NCBI GenBank assembly: GCA_009773375.1
Contig: WRPH01000004.1
Span: forward strand, 1-64,000
Direction of reading: 5' to 3'
DNA: 64,000 nucleotides
DNA from: Paracoccaceae bacterium
GTDB taxonomy: Bacteria > Pseudomonadota > Alphaproteobacteria > Rhodobacterales > Rhodobacteraceae
Shown here: in pieces, positions 8,708-17,765 of the stretch
Numbering within the stretch: position 1 is the first letter of the stretch
Layout: the number at the start of each line of letters is the position of its first letter
Notes under the pieces: model-generated
The model's input: the letters and a program-made list of their open reading frames with translations, nothing else
Told to the model about the DNA's origin: nothing
The model's database searches: none
Translations under genes and position numbers: made by a program

Positions 8708-9895
8708 ATGAAATCCCTCTCGAAACTGACCCTCGCCCTGCTGGGCGCAACCGCACTGGTCACGCCCGCGCTGGCGCAGGACGACAAGATCGTTGTCGGC
8801 TTCGCCACCGCCGAGTCCGGCTTCATGCAGGCCTATGACAAGCCCGCGCAAGACGCCGCGATGATCCGCATCGCCGAGATCAACGCCGCAGGCGGTCTTC
8901 TGGGCAAGCAGATCGAGGTCGTTAACGCCGACACCAAGACCGACCGTGCCGAAGGTGCCAAGGCTGGCCTGTCGGTGATCGACGCGGGCGCGGATATGGT
9001 CGTCGTGTCCTGCGACTACGACTTCGGCGCACCCGCCGCTCTGGCTGCCGAAGGCGCGGGCCTGCCCTCGTTCTTCCTCTGCGCCGAATCGATCAAGGCC
9101 GGGATTCAGGGCGTCGGCCCGAATTCGTTCTCGGCCTCGGTGCTGGCGGCTGTCCAGGGCGCGACCATGGCGGAATGGTCCTACAACAAGAAAGAAGCCC
9201 GTACCTTCTACCGCCTGCTGGATACCTGGACCGAGTATAACAAGGGCATCTGCGACGGCTTCGACTGGATGCTGCCGCGTCTGGAAGGCGCAAGCCTTGT
9301 CGGCGAAGACACCTTCAAGAACGAAGATGCCTCCATCGCCGCCCAGATCACCCGCATCAAGTCGCTGGAAAAAGAGCCTGATGCGATCATGCTTTGCACC
9401 ATGATGCCGGGCGCTGTCTCCGCCATCAAACAGATCCGCGCTGCCGGGATCAACTCGATGATCCTGAACGGCTCGGGCGTTGACGGCTCCTACTGGCTCT
9501 CTGCCGTGCCGGACCTGTCGAACTTCTATGTGCCGGTGCAAGGCTCGATCTACGGCGACGACCCGAACGCCGACGTCACCGCGTTCAACGCCAAGTATAA
9601 AGAGGCAACCGGCGGCGATCCGTCGTCCCAATACGTCTATCCCGGCTATGTGATGATCGACGTCTGGGCCAAAGCGGTGGAACGTGCAGGCACCACCGAG
9701 ACCGCCGCTGTGGTGGCGGAGCTTGAAAAGATGACTGCAGAACCCACCCTGTTCGGGCCGCGCTCGTTCTCGGCTGAACTGCACCACCAGAACTCGGCCG
9801 ATTACCGCATCGTCAATATTGAGGCTGGCAAACCCGCTGTCATCGACAGCTGGACGATTTCCGAGCCGATCCCGGTCGCCGATCTGATGAAGTAA
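8708..9895 (+). CDS. Liv-type ABC transporter substrate-binding protein
   Basis: A 395-residue periplasmic protein. The first ~22 residues are a Sec signal peptide (K-S-L-S-K-L-T-L-A-L-L-G-A ... A-L-A-Q). The mature part is a type-1 periplasmic binding fold (Peripla_BP_6), starting D-D-K-I-V-V-G-F-A-T-A-E-S-G. ATG at 8708 follows AAGGAG with ideal spacing. It is last in the operon and is followed by a strong terminator. The ligand is not evident, but linkage to a ring-opening hydrolase suggests a cyclic amide or related nitrogen compound rather than leucine. Confidence 0.88.
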   Translation: MKSLSKLTLALLGATALVTPALAQDDKIVVGFATAESGFMQAYDKPAQDAAMIRIAEINAAGGLLGKQIEVVNADTKTDRAEGAKAGLSVIDAGADMVVVSCDYDFGAPAALAAEGAGLPSFFLCAESIKAGIQGVGPNSFSASVLAAVQGATMAEWSYNKKEARTFYRLLDTWTEYNKGICDGFDWMLPRLEGASLVGEDTFKNEDASIAAQITRIKSLEKEPDAIMLCTMMPGAVSAIKQIRAAGINSMILNGSGVDGSYWLSAVPDLSNFYVPVQGSIYGDDPNADVTAFNAKYKEATGGDPSSQYVYPGYVMIDVWAKAVERAGTTETAAVVAELEKMTAEPTLFGPRSFSAELHHQNSADYRIVNIEAGKPAVIDSWTISEPIPVADLMK

Positions 9896-9904
9896 ACCAA
9901 CCGA

Positions 9905-9936
9905 AACGGCCACCGAGGCAACCCGGTGGCCGTTTT
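9905..9936 (+). terminator. Rho-independent terminator of the hyu-liv operon
   Basis: AACGGCCACC and GGTGGCCGTT pair perfectly (10 bp) and are followed by TTTT, 9 bases after the binding-protein stop. Confidence 0.85.
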
Positions 9937-9966
9937 CGCCAAGCTGCTACAACTTGACTAAAATTG

Positions 9967-10015
9967 TCATCCTCTCTGCTCAAATATCCTGGGGGTCTGG
10001 GGGGGAAACCCCCAG
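9967..10015 (-). terminator. xylA terminator hairpin with conserved downstream element
   Basis: On the minus strand, just past xylA, a CTGGGGG/CCCCCAG stem (9997-10015) is followed within 20 bases by GGATATTTGAGCAGAG continuing to GGATGA (9989-9967). Nearly the same element follows the hairpin at 58056-58074, and a divergent one follows the hairpin after plsY. It reads as a terminator with a shared tail. Confidence 0.6.
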
Positions 10016-10032
10016 CGCCCGCCAAGCCCTGA

Positions 10033-11334
10033 TCAGATGTATTTGTTCCACAAATTCTCCAGCCGCTCTTGCCGGCCAGACCGCGGTTGCGGGTTGAGGT
10101 TGCCCGCCAGCACGCTTGCCGCCACATCCTCCAGCGGTTGCGCCAGCATCGCCTTGGCCCCGGCGGTTTCCCAGCCCGCATAACGACCCTTCCGCGCCGC
10201 TTCCAGTTCACCCGACTCCAGCAATGCCGCCGCCGCCTTCAAGGCCCGCGCGCAGGTGTCCATGCCGCCAACATGCGCCAGAATCAGATCCTCGGCATCC
10301 AGCGATTGCCGCCGCACCTTGGCGTCAAAGTTGGTGCCGCCGGTGGTATAGCCGCCCGCGCGCAGGATCTCATAGAACGCCAGCGCTTTTTCGGCGTGGT
10401 TGTTCGGGAACTGGTCGGTATCCCAGCCGGATTGGTAATCGTTCCGGTTCATGTCGATAGACCCGAAAATCCCCAGCGCCGTTGCCGTGGCGATTTCATG
10501 TTCAAACGAATGCCCGGCCAGAATCGCGTGGCCCTGCTCGATATTGACCTGAACTTCCTTCTCCAGCCCGAAATCCTTCAGGAAGCCATAAACCGTCGCC
10601 ACATCGTAATCATACTGATGCTTCGACGGTTCCTGCGGTTTCGGCTCGATCAGGATCGCGCCTTTGAAGCCGATCTTGTGCTTGTATTCGACCACCGACT
10701 GCAAGAACCGCCCGGCATGGGCGCGCTCTTGCGCCAGATCGGTGTTCAGCAGGGTTTCATAGCCCTCACGCCCGCCCCACAGCACATAGTTCGCGCCGCC
10801 CAGCTTATGAGTCGCATCCATGCAGGATTTCACCGTCGCCGCCGCATAGGCGTAAACTTCCGGGTCCGGGTTGGTGGCAGCCCCCGACATCCAGCGCTTA
10901 TGGCTGAACATGTTCGCGGTGCCCCACAGCAGCTTGGCCTTATGCCCCGCCTGCTTTTCCGCCAGATACTCGACGATTTCTTCCAGATTGCGCAGGCTTT
11001 CGGCAAAGGTCTCGCCTTCCGGCCGCGCGTCGGCGTCGTGGAAGGCGTAGAACGGCACACCGAGAATATCGAACATCTCGAACGCCACATCCGCCTTCAG
11101 CTTGGCCAGCGCCATGCTGTCACCGAACCAAGGCCGCTCAAAGGTCTGGCCGCCAAACGGGTCGCCGCCGGGCCACGCAAACGAGTGCCAATAGGCCACC
11201 GCAAAGCGCATGTGATCTTCCATGCGCTTGCCCATGATCACCTCATCCGGGTTGTAATGCCGGAAGGCGAATTCATTCTGGCTGGTCGGGCCTTCATATT
11301 TGATGGCGGGGATGTTCTTGAAGAAATCGGTCAT
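10033..11334 (-). CDS. xylA: Xylose isomerase
   Basis: A 433-residue enzyme converting D-xylose to D-xylulose. It is full length for the class II (E. coli-like) type. Recognisable segments include F-H-D-A-D near residue 100, [14 protein letters not shown], the metal-site region [13 protein letters not shown], and A-G-H-S-F-E-H-E. Its ATG overlaps the xylB stop (ATGA), so it is the second gene of xylBA. The usual E-A-N-H segment reads E-Q-G-H here, a mild deviation. Followed by a terminator on its own strand. Confidence 0.95.
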   Translation of the reverse strand: MTDFFKNIPAIKYEGPTSQNEFAFRHYNPDEVIMGKRMEDHMRFAVAYWHSFAWPGGDPFGGQTFERPWFGDSMALAKLKADVAFEMFDILGVPFYAFHDADARPEGETFAESLRNLEEIVEYLAEKQAGHKAKLLWGTANMFSHKRWMSGAATNPDPEVYAYAAATVKSCMDATHKLGGANYVLWGGREGYETLLNTDLAQERAHAGRFLQSVVEYKHKIGFKGAILIEPKPQEPSKHQYDYDVATVYGFLKDFGLEKEVQVNIEQGHAILAGHSFEHEIATATALGIFGSIDMNRNDYQSGWDTDQFPNNHAEKALAFYEILRAGGYTTGGTNFDAKVRRQSLDAEDLILAHVGGMDTCARALKAAAALLESGELEAARKGRYAGWETAGAKAMLAQPLEDVAASVLAGNLNPQPRSGRQERLENLWNKYI

Positions 11335-12767
11335 GTGAGGCTCCTGATCGCAGTTTGTGCAGCACGATAGCGGGCGTGGCCCGCATCAAAGGCGTCTTTC
11401 AAGGCGGGGTCGGGCAGAACTTCGCGCGCGATCTGCGGCAGGGTCGCCACCTCGGCCCCCGCGCCGGTTGCAGCCATCAAGGCCAGCCGCGCCGCACCAA
11501 AGGCGCCGCCAAAATCCCCCGCCACTGGCAGGCTGACCGGGCAATCCAGCGCCGTGGCAATCGCCCGCAGCCAGTAATCCGAACGTGATCCGCCACCCAC
11601 TGCCAGCAGATGCTCCAGCTTCGTCCCGGTCGCGGCCAGCGCATCGCGGCAATCGCGGAAGGCAAAGGTCACGCCCTCCAGCACCGCCCGCGTGCCCGCC
11701 TGCCGGTCGGTGGCATGTTCCAGCCCGGTAAACGCGCCGCGGATCGCGGCCGAATTCAACGGCGTCCGTTCGCCGCCCAGATAGGGCAGGAACGTGGCCT
11801 TGCCGGGTGCCTGCAACGCCCCCAGCTCCCCGGTCAGCATCGCCGCATCCGCGCCCACCAGCCGCGCATACCAGTTCAGCGCATCGGTCGCGGCCAGAAT
11901 CACCCCCATCTGATGCCAGGTGTTTGGCAGCGCGTGGCAAAAGGTATGCACCGCCGTCGCCGGGTCGGGCTGATAACCGTCGTTGGCGGCAAACAGCACG
12001 CCACTGGTGCCCAGCGACACAAACGCCTCGCCCGCGCGCACCACGCCAACGCCCACACCCGCCGCCGCATTGTCACCGCCGCCGCCCGCCACCACCACAC
12101 CCGCAGGCAGACCCCAGCGTGCTGCCAGTTCCGCCCGCAGCACGCCCGATACCTCTGATCCTTCCACGAGCCGGGGCATCTGCGCGCGGGTCAGCCCGGT
12201 TGCCGCCAGCAAATCATCCGACCAATCCCGCGCGCCGGTATCAAGCCAGCTTGTCCCCGCCGCATCCGACATTTCCGCGACATGCTCGCCAGTCAGCCAC
12301 AGTCGCAGATAATCCTTCGGCAGCAGCACCTTGGCCACCTTGGCCCAGATGTCCGGTTCATGCTTGCGCAGCCAATCCAGCTTCGGCGCGGTAAAGCCCG
12401 GAAACACGATATTGCCCGACAGCCGCCGGAATTCCGGCCGCGCATCCAACGCCGCCGCCTCGGCAAAACTGCGGGTATCATTCCACAAGATGCAGGGCCG
12501 CAGCACCTGATCGGCGCTATCCAGCAGCGTAGCCCCATGCATATGCCCGGAAAGCCCGATGCCCTTCACCGCGCCCAAGCCACGCGCCGCCAGCTTGCCC
12601 AGCACGGTTTCGGCAGCGGCGACCCATTCGGCAGGCGATTGCTCTGACCAGCCCTCGGCAGGGCGCTGCACTGTCAGCGGCGCGGTGGCTTCCGCCAGCA
12701 CCCGCTGATCGGCATCCATCAGAATGCCCTTCAGCCCCGAGGTGCCCAGATCAAGCCCGATATACAT
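11331..12767 (-). CDS. xylB: Xylulokinase
   Basis: A 478-residue FGGY-family kinase phosphorylating D-xylulose to xylulose-5-phosphate. [10 protein letters not shown] at residues 4-13 is the N-terminal phosphate-binding motif, and [12 protein letters not shown] and S-L-G-T-S-G-V follow in the second domain. The frame stays open upstream, but ATG at 12767 has a GGGAGAG ribosome binding site and matches the family start. First gene of xylBA; a LacI-type operator sits 34-49 bp upstream. Confidence 0.94.
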   Translation of the reverse strand: MYIGLDLGTSGLKGILMDADQRVLAEATAPLTVQRPAEGWSEQSPAEWVAAAETVLGKLAARGLGAVKGIGLSGHMHGATLLDSADQVLRPCILWNDTRSFAEAAALDARPEFRRLSGNIVFPGFTAPKLDWLRKHEPDIWAKVAKVLLPKDYLRLWLTGEHVAEMSDAAGTSWLDTGARDWSDDLLAATGLTRAQMPRLVEGSEVSGVLRAELAARWGLPAGVVVAGGGGDNAAAGVGVGVVRAGEAFVSLGTSGVLFAANDGYQPDPATAVHTFCHALPNTWHQMGVILAATDALNWYARLVGADAAMLTGELGALQAPGKATFLPYLGGERTPLNSAAIRGAFTGLEHATDRQAGTRAVLEGVTFAFRDCRDALAATGTKLEHLLAVGGGSRSDYWLRAIATALDCPVSLPVAGDFGGAFGAARLALMAATGAGAEVATLPQIAREVLPDPALKDAFDAGHARYRAAQTAIRSLT

Positions 12768-12800
12768 TGCGTCTCTCCCCCGAGTCGGCTTTGCCTGCGC

Positions 12801-12816
12801 CATTAGCGCTAACATG
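12801..12816. promoter_or_regulatory. LacI-type (XylR-like) operator upstream of xylB
   Basis: CATTAGCGCTAACATG contains the perfect palindrome TTAGCGCTAA (12803-12812) with the central CG step typical of LacI-family operators. The position just upstream of xylBA fits a xylose-responsive LacI-type repressor. No such regulator gene is in the window. Confidence 0.65.
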
Positions 12817-12858
12817 TCACGATCTACAACGTTTACGAAGCCTGCTTCAAGCCAGAGT

Positions 12859-12895
12859 GGACTTCCTTCAATCCGATTCAGATGAAGGAGAACCA
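12859..12895. repeat. Degenerate copy of a short palindromic repeat
   Basis: CTTCCTTCAATCCGATTCAG and the following ATGAAGGAG imperfectly match the perfect palindrome at 43890-43926, including the TTCAATC-GATTCAGAT core. It lies just downstream of the DMT transporter stop (minus strand) and upstream of the xylBA promoter region. Confidence 0.5.
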
Positions 12896-12908
12896 AGGCA
12901 AGATCGGC

Positions 12909-13826
12909 TTATGAATATTGCGTATTGCGCGTCTCGTCTTTCAACAGCAGCGCCAGCGCCAGCATGGTCAGGCCGACGCCGCCCAACACGATCATCGGCG
13001 GGGCAGGGCGACCGAGTGCGATTTCCCAAAGGATAACCCAGCTTGGCACCAGATAGGTATAGGCCATCACCTTGGCGCTCGGCAGCCGCAGCGTGGCGTA
13101 TTGCAGCAGCACAAACGTCATCGCCGAGGCCGCCACCGCTGTGTAGGCCAGACAGATCCAGACGATGCCGGGCAGGGCGGCCCAATCGGTCGCCAGCACA
13201 TCGCGCCAGCCCCACAAGCACAGCATGATGAACCCTGCCACCATCATGCCAAAGGTGAACACCAGCGCCGGCTCACCCCGGTTCAGCTTGCGCACCATCG
13301 GCGCATAGACAGCATGCGCGATACAGCCAAAGAAATAGATCACCTCGCCCCGGCCCACCTCCAGCCGCAGCAGCGCGCCCGGATCACCGCGAAAGATCAC
13401 CCACAGCGCCCCCACAGCCCCAATCGCCAGTGCTGTCGCCATCCGCAGCGTCGTGATCTGCCCCAGCAGCACAAAGCCGAACCCCGCCGCCATCACCGGG
13501 GTCAGCGTGAACACCGCCGCCGTCGGCACTGCCGCCGCCGTCTGCAAGCCCCAGAACATCAATACGAAATAGGCCGCCAGCAAGGCCCCCAGCACCGCAT
13601 AGCGCCACGGTGCAGCCCAAGTGCGGCGCGGCACCCCCACCGTCAGAAACGCCGCCGCCCCGACCAGACTGCCCGCCAGCGCAAACCGCGCCACCGTCAG
13701 CGCGGAGGGCGATACAAACCGCGCCGCCATCGCCCCTAGCGAAAACGATCCCGCCACCAGCGCCGAAAACGCCAGCATCGCCAGATGCCCGCGCTGGGCC
13801 TGACTTAGTCCCGCCCAAAAGCTCAC
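12909..13826 (-). CDS. EamA/DMT-family transporter
   Basis: A 305-residue membrane protein with about ten hydrophobic helices in two EamA repeats, typical of drug/metabolite exporters. GTG at 13826 overlaps the stop of the upstream LysR gene (GTGA) and gives the normal family length; a longer ATG-initiated form would run into the regulator. Co-directional with and downstream of the LysR gene, so probably under its control. Substrate unknown; amino-acid or metabolite efflux is common in the family. Confidence 0.82.
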   Translation of the reverse strand: MSFWAGLSQAQRGHLAMLAFSALVAGSFSLGAMAARFVSPSALTVARFALAGSLVGAAAFLTVGVPRRTWAAPWRYAVLGALLAAYFVLMFWGLQTAAAVPTAAVFTLTPVMAAGFGFVLLGQITTLRMATALAIGAVGALWVIFRGDPGALLRLEVGRGEVIYFFGCIAHAVYAPMVRKLNRGEPALVFTFGMMVAGFIMLCLWGWRDVLATDWAALPGIVWICLAYTAVAASAMTFVLLQYATLRLPSAKVMAYTYLVPSWVILWEIALGRPAPPMIVLGGVGLTMLALALLLKDETRNTQYS

Positions 13827-14701
13827 AAATCGCCCCAGCCCGCTGCCGCCGATTTCAGGCAGCCCAGAAAACTTTGCACCTTCAGCGTCCGGTGCAGATC
13901 GACATGCGTCACGATCCACAGCGGCGAATCCCAGTCCGGGATCGGTGCCATCACCTCGACCAGATCAGGGTTCTGCCGCGCCTCCTGCGCGCGCAAAAAC
14001 CCAAGGCCGATGCCCGCCTTCAACGCCGCCTCTGCCGCCACAGTTTCGGTCACACGGTAAGCAACCGCCTCGGGCGGCACCCGTTCGCGCAGCCAACGAT
14101 AGAACGGCGCGCGGTTTTCCTGCGTATCGACACCGATAAAGCGGTGCTGCGGCAGCGTTGCTTCGGTCGGCATACCATGTCGCGCGACGTAGTCTTGCGA
14201 CGCATAAAGCCCGATCTTCATCCGCATCAGCGGCAGCACCACATTGTCAGGTTCCTGCGGCACGCCACCAGCGCGGATCGCCACATGCGCCTCGCCATAA
14301 TCCAGCCGGAACAGCCGCATGTCGGTCAGAAACCGGATCATCACCGCCGGATGCTCCAGCTGAAACGCCGCAAACACCGGCGTCAGCAACTGGGTGATGC
14401 CGGTGATCGAAGTCACCACCAACTCCCCCGCCACCGTCTCGCCCTGACCCTTGATCCGGCTGGCCAACTGGCCGAACTGTTCCTCTGTGGTCTGCGCCAC
14501 CGACAACAGATCGCGCCCGGCTTCGGTCGGCGTATAGCCCCGCGCGTGGCGCTGAAACAGCTTCGCCCCCAGCCGCTTTTCCAGCGCGTCGATATGGCGG
14601 ATCACCGTGGCATGATGCACCCCCATCACCTCGGCGGCGCCCGAAACCGTGCCCATCCGGGCCACCTGGTAGGCGGTGCGAATCTCGTCCCAGTTTTCCA
14701 T
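13823..14701 (-). CDS. LysR-family transcriptional regulator
   Basis: A 292-residue regulator. The N-terminal winged helix-turn-helix spans residues ~1-60 (V-S-G-A-A-E-V-M-G-V-H-H-A-T-V-I-R-H-I), followed by a LysR substrate-binding domain. ATG at 14701 begins E-N-W-D-E-I, the usual LysR position. The arrangement is a little unusual: LysR genes are mostly divergent from their target, whereas this one overlaps the downstream transporter by 4 bp and forms an operon with it. It is divergent from ffh. Confidence 0.87.
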   Translation of the reverse strand: MENWDEIRTAYQVARMGTVSGAAEVMGVHHATVIRHIDALEKRLGAKLFQRHARGYTPTEAGRDLLSVAQTTEEQFGQLASRIKGQGETVAGELVVTSITGITQLLTPVFAAFQLEHPAVMIRFLTDMRLFRLDYGEAHVAIRAGGVPQEPDNVVLPLMRMKIGLYASQDYVARHGMPTEATLPQHRFIGVDTQENRAPFYRWLRERVPPEAVAYRVTETVAAEAALKAGIGLGFLRAQEARQNPDLVEVMAPIPDWDSPLWIVTHVDLHRTLKVQSFLGCLKSAAAGWGDL

Positions 14702-14954
14702 CCCGCAGACCCCTTGTGCATTTCCGCACATAGAGCCAAGCCGCAAGCCCGAATGCAAGCCCCGCATTGGCCGCAGCGCTTGACTCTCGCCGTTCAAACG
14801 CGTATCGCCCACCAATTCCCCCGGAGGCCCAAAGCTTCCGGTCCCTTGGCTTATGCCGGGATCGCCACCTGTCAGCGCGTTGCGCCCACAGGTGCTGTTC
14901 TGCATTGGCCACAGGATTCCCGCCGCCCGCAAGGGCATGACCTAGGAGAGCGCG

Positions 14955-16451
14955 ATGTTTGAAAGCCTGTCAGAACGCCTTGGTGGCGTATTCGACCGTC
15001 TGACCAAGGCCGGCGCGCTGTCCGAGGCTGACGTAGATACCGCCCTGCGCGAAGTCCGCACTGCCTTGCTGGAAGCCGACGTTTCGCTGGATGTCGCCCG
15101 CAACTTCGTCAAGGCCGTCAAGACCCGCGCCGTTGGCCAAGCCGTTACCAAATCCATTACCCCCGGTCAGCAAGTTGTTAAAATCGTCCACGACGAACTC
15201 GTGCGCGTGCTGGCGGGCGATGAAGAACCCGAAGCGCTGAAGATCGACAACCCGCCCTCCGCCATCCTGATGGTCGGTCTGCAAGGTTCAGGCAAAACCA
15301 CCACCACCGCCAAACTTGCCAAGCGCTTGAAAGAGCGCAACGGCAAGCGCGTGCTGCTAGCCTCGCTCGATACCAACCGCCCCGCCGCTATGGAACAGCT
15401 GGCAATTCTGGCCGGTCAGATCGGCGTTGACAGCCTGCCGATCGTCAAAGGCGAATCCGCGGTTCAGATCGCCAAGCGCGCCAAGACCCAAGCCGCGATG
15501 GGTGGCTATGACGTGGTGTTCTTCGACACCGCTGGCCGCCTGCACATCGACGAAATCCTCATGGAGGAAATTCAGGCGGTCCGCGACATCGCGCAACCGC
15601 GTGAAACCCTGCTGGTCGTCGATGGCCTGACCGGGCAAGACGCGGTCAATGTCGCGTCGGAATTCAACGCCAAAGTTGGCATTTCCGGCGTCGTCCTCAC
15701 CCGGATGGACGGCGACGGTCGCGGTGGTGCCGCGCTGTCGATGCGCGCCGTCACCGGCAAGCCGATCCGCTTTGTCGGTCTTGGCGAAAAGATGGATGCG
15801 CTGGAAACGTTTGAGGCAGAGCGCGTCGCAGGCCGTATCCTTGGCATGGGCGATATCGTCGCGCTGGTGGAAAAGGCCCGAGAAACCTTCGAGGCCGAAC
15901 AGGCCGAGCGGATGGCCAAGCGTTTCGCCAAGGGTCTGTTCAACATGAACGACCTGAAATCGCAGCTGGAACAGATGATGAAGATGGGCGGCATGCAGGG
16001 TCTGATGGGCATGATGCCCGGCATGGGCGGCATGGCGAAAAAGGCCGAGGCCGCTGGCTTCAACGACAAGATGCTGGCGCATCAAATCGCGCTGATCAAC
16101 TCGATGACCAAGAAAGAGCGTGCCAACCCCGATCTGCTGGCCGCGTCGCGGAAGAAACGTATCGCTGCCGGGGCCGGGCTGGAAGTGGCCGAGGTCAACA
16201 AGCTGCTGAAACAGCATCGGCAAATGGCCGACATGATGAAGAAAATGGGCAAGGGTGGCGCAATGAAGCAAGCCATCAAGCAGATGATCGGCGGCAAAGG
16301 CATGCCCGATCTGGCCAACATGTCACCCGAAGCCATGGAGGCGGCGGCCAAAGGCATGAAAGAGGGTATGGGCATGGGTGGCGGCTTCCCCGGCATGCCG
16401 CGCGGCCTGTCGCTGCCCTCGTCGCTGTCGGGGCTGATGAAGAAGAAATGA
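14955..16451 (+). CDS. ffh: Signal recognition particle protein Ffh
   Basis: A 498-residue SRP GTPase that binds 4.5S RNA and signal peptides and delivers ribosomes to FtsY. The N domain is ~1-85. The G domain has G-L-Q-G-S-G-K-T-T-T (~residues 105-114), D-T-A-G-R and T-R-M-D-G-D. The C-terminal M domain (~300 onward) is very rich in methionine, as expected for the signal-peptide groove. The stop overlaps the next gene by 4 bp. Confidence 0.97.
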   Translation: MFESLSERLGGVFDRLTKAGALSEADVDTALREVRTALLEADVSLDVARNFVKAVKTRAVGQAVTKSITPGQQVVKIVHDELVRVLAGDEEPEALKIDNPPSAILMVGLQGSGKTTTTAKLAKRLKERNGKRVLLASLDTNRPAAMEQLAILAGQIGVDSLPIVKGESAVQIAKRAKTQAAMGGYDVVFFDTAGRLHIDEILMEEIQAVRDIAQPRETLLVVDGLTGQDAVNVASEFNAKVGISGVVLTRMDGDGRGGAALSMRAVTGKPIRFVGLGEKMDALETFEAERVAGRILGMGDIVALVEKARETFEAEQAERMAKRFAKGLFNMNDLKSQLEQMMKMGGMQGLMGMMPGMGGMAKKAEAAGFNDKMLAHQIALINSMTKKERANPDLLAASRKKRIAAGAGLEVAEVNKLLKQHRQMADMMKKMGKGGAMKQAIKQMIGGKGMPDLANMSPEAMEAAAKGMKEGMGMGGGFPGMPRGLSLPSSLSGLMKKK

Positions 16452-16978
16452 TCGAACTGACCGGCATCCCTGAAATCACGACAGATCGGCTGCGCCTGCG
16501 CGGGCCGAAACCGTCGGATTTTGACGCGATGGCGGATTTCCTCGCGTCTCCCCGCGCGCAGTATATCGGTGGCCCGGTCAGCCGGGTGCTGGCGTGGCGC
16601 AGCTTTGGGCATCTGGTCGGGCATTGGCTGCTGCGCGGTTATTCGATGTTCATTCTGGCCGATAAAACCAGCGACGCCGCCCTTGGCATGGCTGGCCCGT
16701 GGTTCCCCGAAGGCTGGCCGGAACCCGAGCTTGGCTGGTCGATCTGGTCTGCCGAGGCCGAAGGCAAGGGGCTGGCGCAGGAAGCCGCGCTTGCCGCCCG
16801 CCGCTTTGCCTATGGCCCGCTTGGCTGGAAAACCGCGATCAGCCTGATCGCTGAAAACAACCTGCGCAGTCAGGCGCTGGCGCAGCGTCTGGGCTGCACC
16901 CGTGACGGCGACTTTACCCACGAAACCTTCGGTGCCAGCCAGATCTGGCGTCACCCCTCACCGGAATCCCTTGCATGA
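16448..16978 (+). CDS. GNAT-family N-acetyltransferase (RimJ/RimL-like)
   Basis: A 176-residue acetyltransferase of the Acetyltransf_3 type, starting with the family pattern E-I-T-T-D-R-L-R-L-R-G-P. The acetyl-CoA region has A-E-G-K-G-L-A-Q-E-A (~residues 98-107) and a late N-N-L-R-S-Q-A-L-A-Q-R-L-G helix. The ffh-GNAT-chorismate mutase string, all with ATGA overlaps, recurs in Rhodobacteraceae as far as I recall. Substrate unknown; related proteins acetylate ribosomal proteins or small amines. Confidence 0.85.
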   Translation: MIELTGIPEITTDRLRLRGPKPSDFDAMADFLASPRAQYIGGPVSRVLAWRSFGHLVGHWLLRGYSMFILADKTSDAALGMAGPWFPEGWPEPELGWSIWSAEAEGKGLAQEAALAARRFAYGPLGWKTAISLIAENNLRSQALAQRLGCTRDGDFTHETFGASQIWRHPSPESLA

Positions 16979-17271
16979 CCGACGCCGTCACCCGCGCCGC
17001 TGACCTGCTGAAAGACCACCGCGAGTCGATCGACCGTCTGGATGCGATCCTCGTCTATACCCTTGCCGAACGCTTCAAGCGCACGCAGGCGGTGGGCCGG
17101 CTGAAGGCCGAACACGATCTTCCCGCCTCCGATCCCAACCGCGAAGCGCGGCAGATCGAGCGGCTGGAATGGCTTTCCAAGGAAGCCGACCTCGACCCCG
17201 AATTCGCCAAGAAATTCCTGACCTTCATCATTTCCGAAGTCATCAGGCATCACGAGAAACTACAGAAATAA
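16975..17271 (+). CDS. Chorismate mutase, AroQ type
   Basis: A 98-residue all-helical enzyme converting chorismate to prephenate for Phe/Tyr synthesis. Active-site residues of the AroQ fold are placed as expected: R in R-E-S-I-D-R-L-D near residue 20, R and K in V-G-R-L-K-A-E-H-D near 40-45, and R in the D-P-N-R-E-A helix. A stand-alone domain without prephenate dehydratase. Its start overlaps the acetyltransferase stop, and 58 bp separate it from rpsP. Confidence 0.9.
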   Translation: MTDAVTRAADLLKDHRESIDRLDAILVYTLAERFKRTQAVGRLKAEHDLPASDPNREARQIERLEWLSKEADLDPEFAKKFLTFIISEVIRHHEKLQK

Positions 17272-17277
17272 CCAACA

Positions 17278-17301
17278 AAGGTGCGTGAAATCACGCACCT
17301 T
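17278..17301. promoter_or_regulatory. Palindrome upstream of rpsP
   Basis: AAGGTGCGTGA and TCACGCACCTT form an 11-bp perfect inverted repeat with a 2-base centre, 29 bp before the rpsP start. The inner 9 bp of each arm recur at 25572-25591 upstream of the ATP synthase operon. Could be an operator, an mRNA hairpin at the 5' end of rpsP, or the chorismate mutase terminator; no T-run follows. Confidence 0.55.
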
Positions 17302-17329
17302 ACCTCTAACACACCAGGAGACTAAACTC

Positions 17330-17683
17330 ATGTCGATGAAAATCCGTCTGGCCCGTGGCGGCTCCAAGAAGCGCCCGCACTATTCCATCGTTGCTACCGA
17401 CAGCCGCAACCCGCGCGATGGCCGCTTCCTGGAAAAGCTGGGCACCTACAACCCGCTGCTGGCCAAAGACAGCGAAGAGCGCGTCAAAATGGATATGGAT
17501 CGTGTCAAGCATTGGCTGAGCCAAGGCGCCCAGCCGACCGACCGTATCGCGCGCATGCTGGAAGCTGCTGGCGTGCTGACCAAAAAGGTCCGCTTGAACC
17601 CGAAATCGGCCGTCCCCGGCAAGCGCATGACCGAGCTGGCCAAGAAGAAAGCCGCCCGCGCCGAAGCGCCTGCTGCTGAATAA
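17330..17683 (+). CDS. rpsP: 30S ribosomal protein S16
   Basis: A 117-residue ribosomal protein. Conserved parts: [32 protein letters not shown] and [10 protein letters not shown]. The extended Lys/Ala-rich C-terminus is common in alphaproteobacteria. ATG at 17330 follows CAGGAG; ATG at 17336 is a less likely alternative. First gene of the rpsP-rimM-trmD-rplS cluster. Confidence 0.97.
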   Translation: MSMKIRLARGGSKKRPHYSIVATDSRNPRDGRFLEKLGTYNPLLAKDSEERVKMDMDRVKHWLSQGAQPTDRIARMLEAAGVLTKKVRLNPKSAVPGKRMTELAKKKAARAEAPAAE

Positions 17684-17690
17684 TCTGATC

Positions 17691-17742
17691 GGCGGCCTTT
17701 GGGGCGCGAATTTTCTGAGAAAATTCCGCCTTAAAGGCCGCC
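17691..17742 (+). terminator. Compound hairpin between rpsP and rimM
   Basis: GGCGGCCTTT (17691-17700) pairs perfectly with AAAGGCCGCC (17733-17742), enclosing a second perfect stem GAATTTTC/GAAAATTC (17708-17726). No U-run follows the outer stem. It may be an RNA-processing or partial-termination signal that lowers rimM relative to rpsP expression. Confidence 0.6.
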
Positions 17743-17765
17743 ACCCTTCATCCCGGAGAAGCCCC

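Noticed and set aside
10069..11370. 433-codon open frame on the plus strand opposite xylA
   Set aside because: Antisense to a strongly supported gene; Arg/Gln/Pro/His-rich translation typical of high-GC shadow frames, with no family resemblance.
14702..14954. 4.5S RNA gene or riboswitch beside ffh
   Set aside because: I looked for a long hairpin with the conserved SRP tip in the 253-bp gap and saw none.
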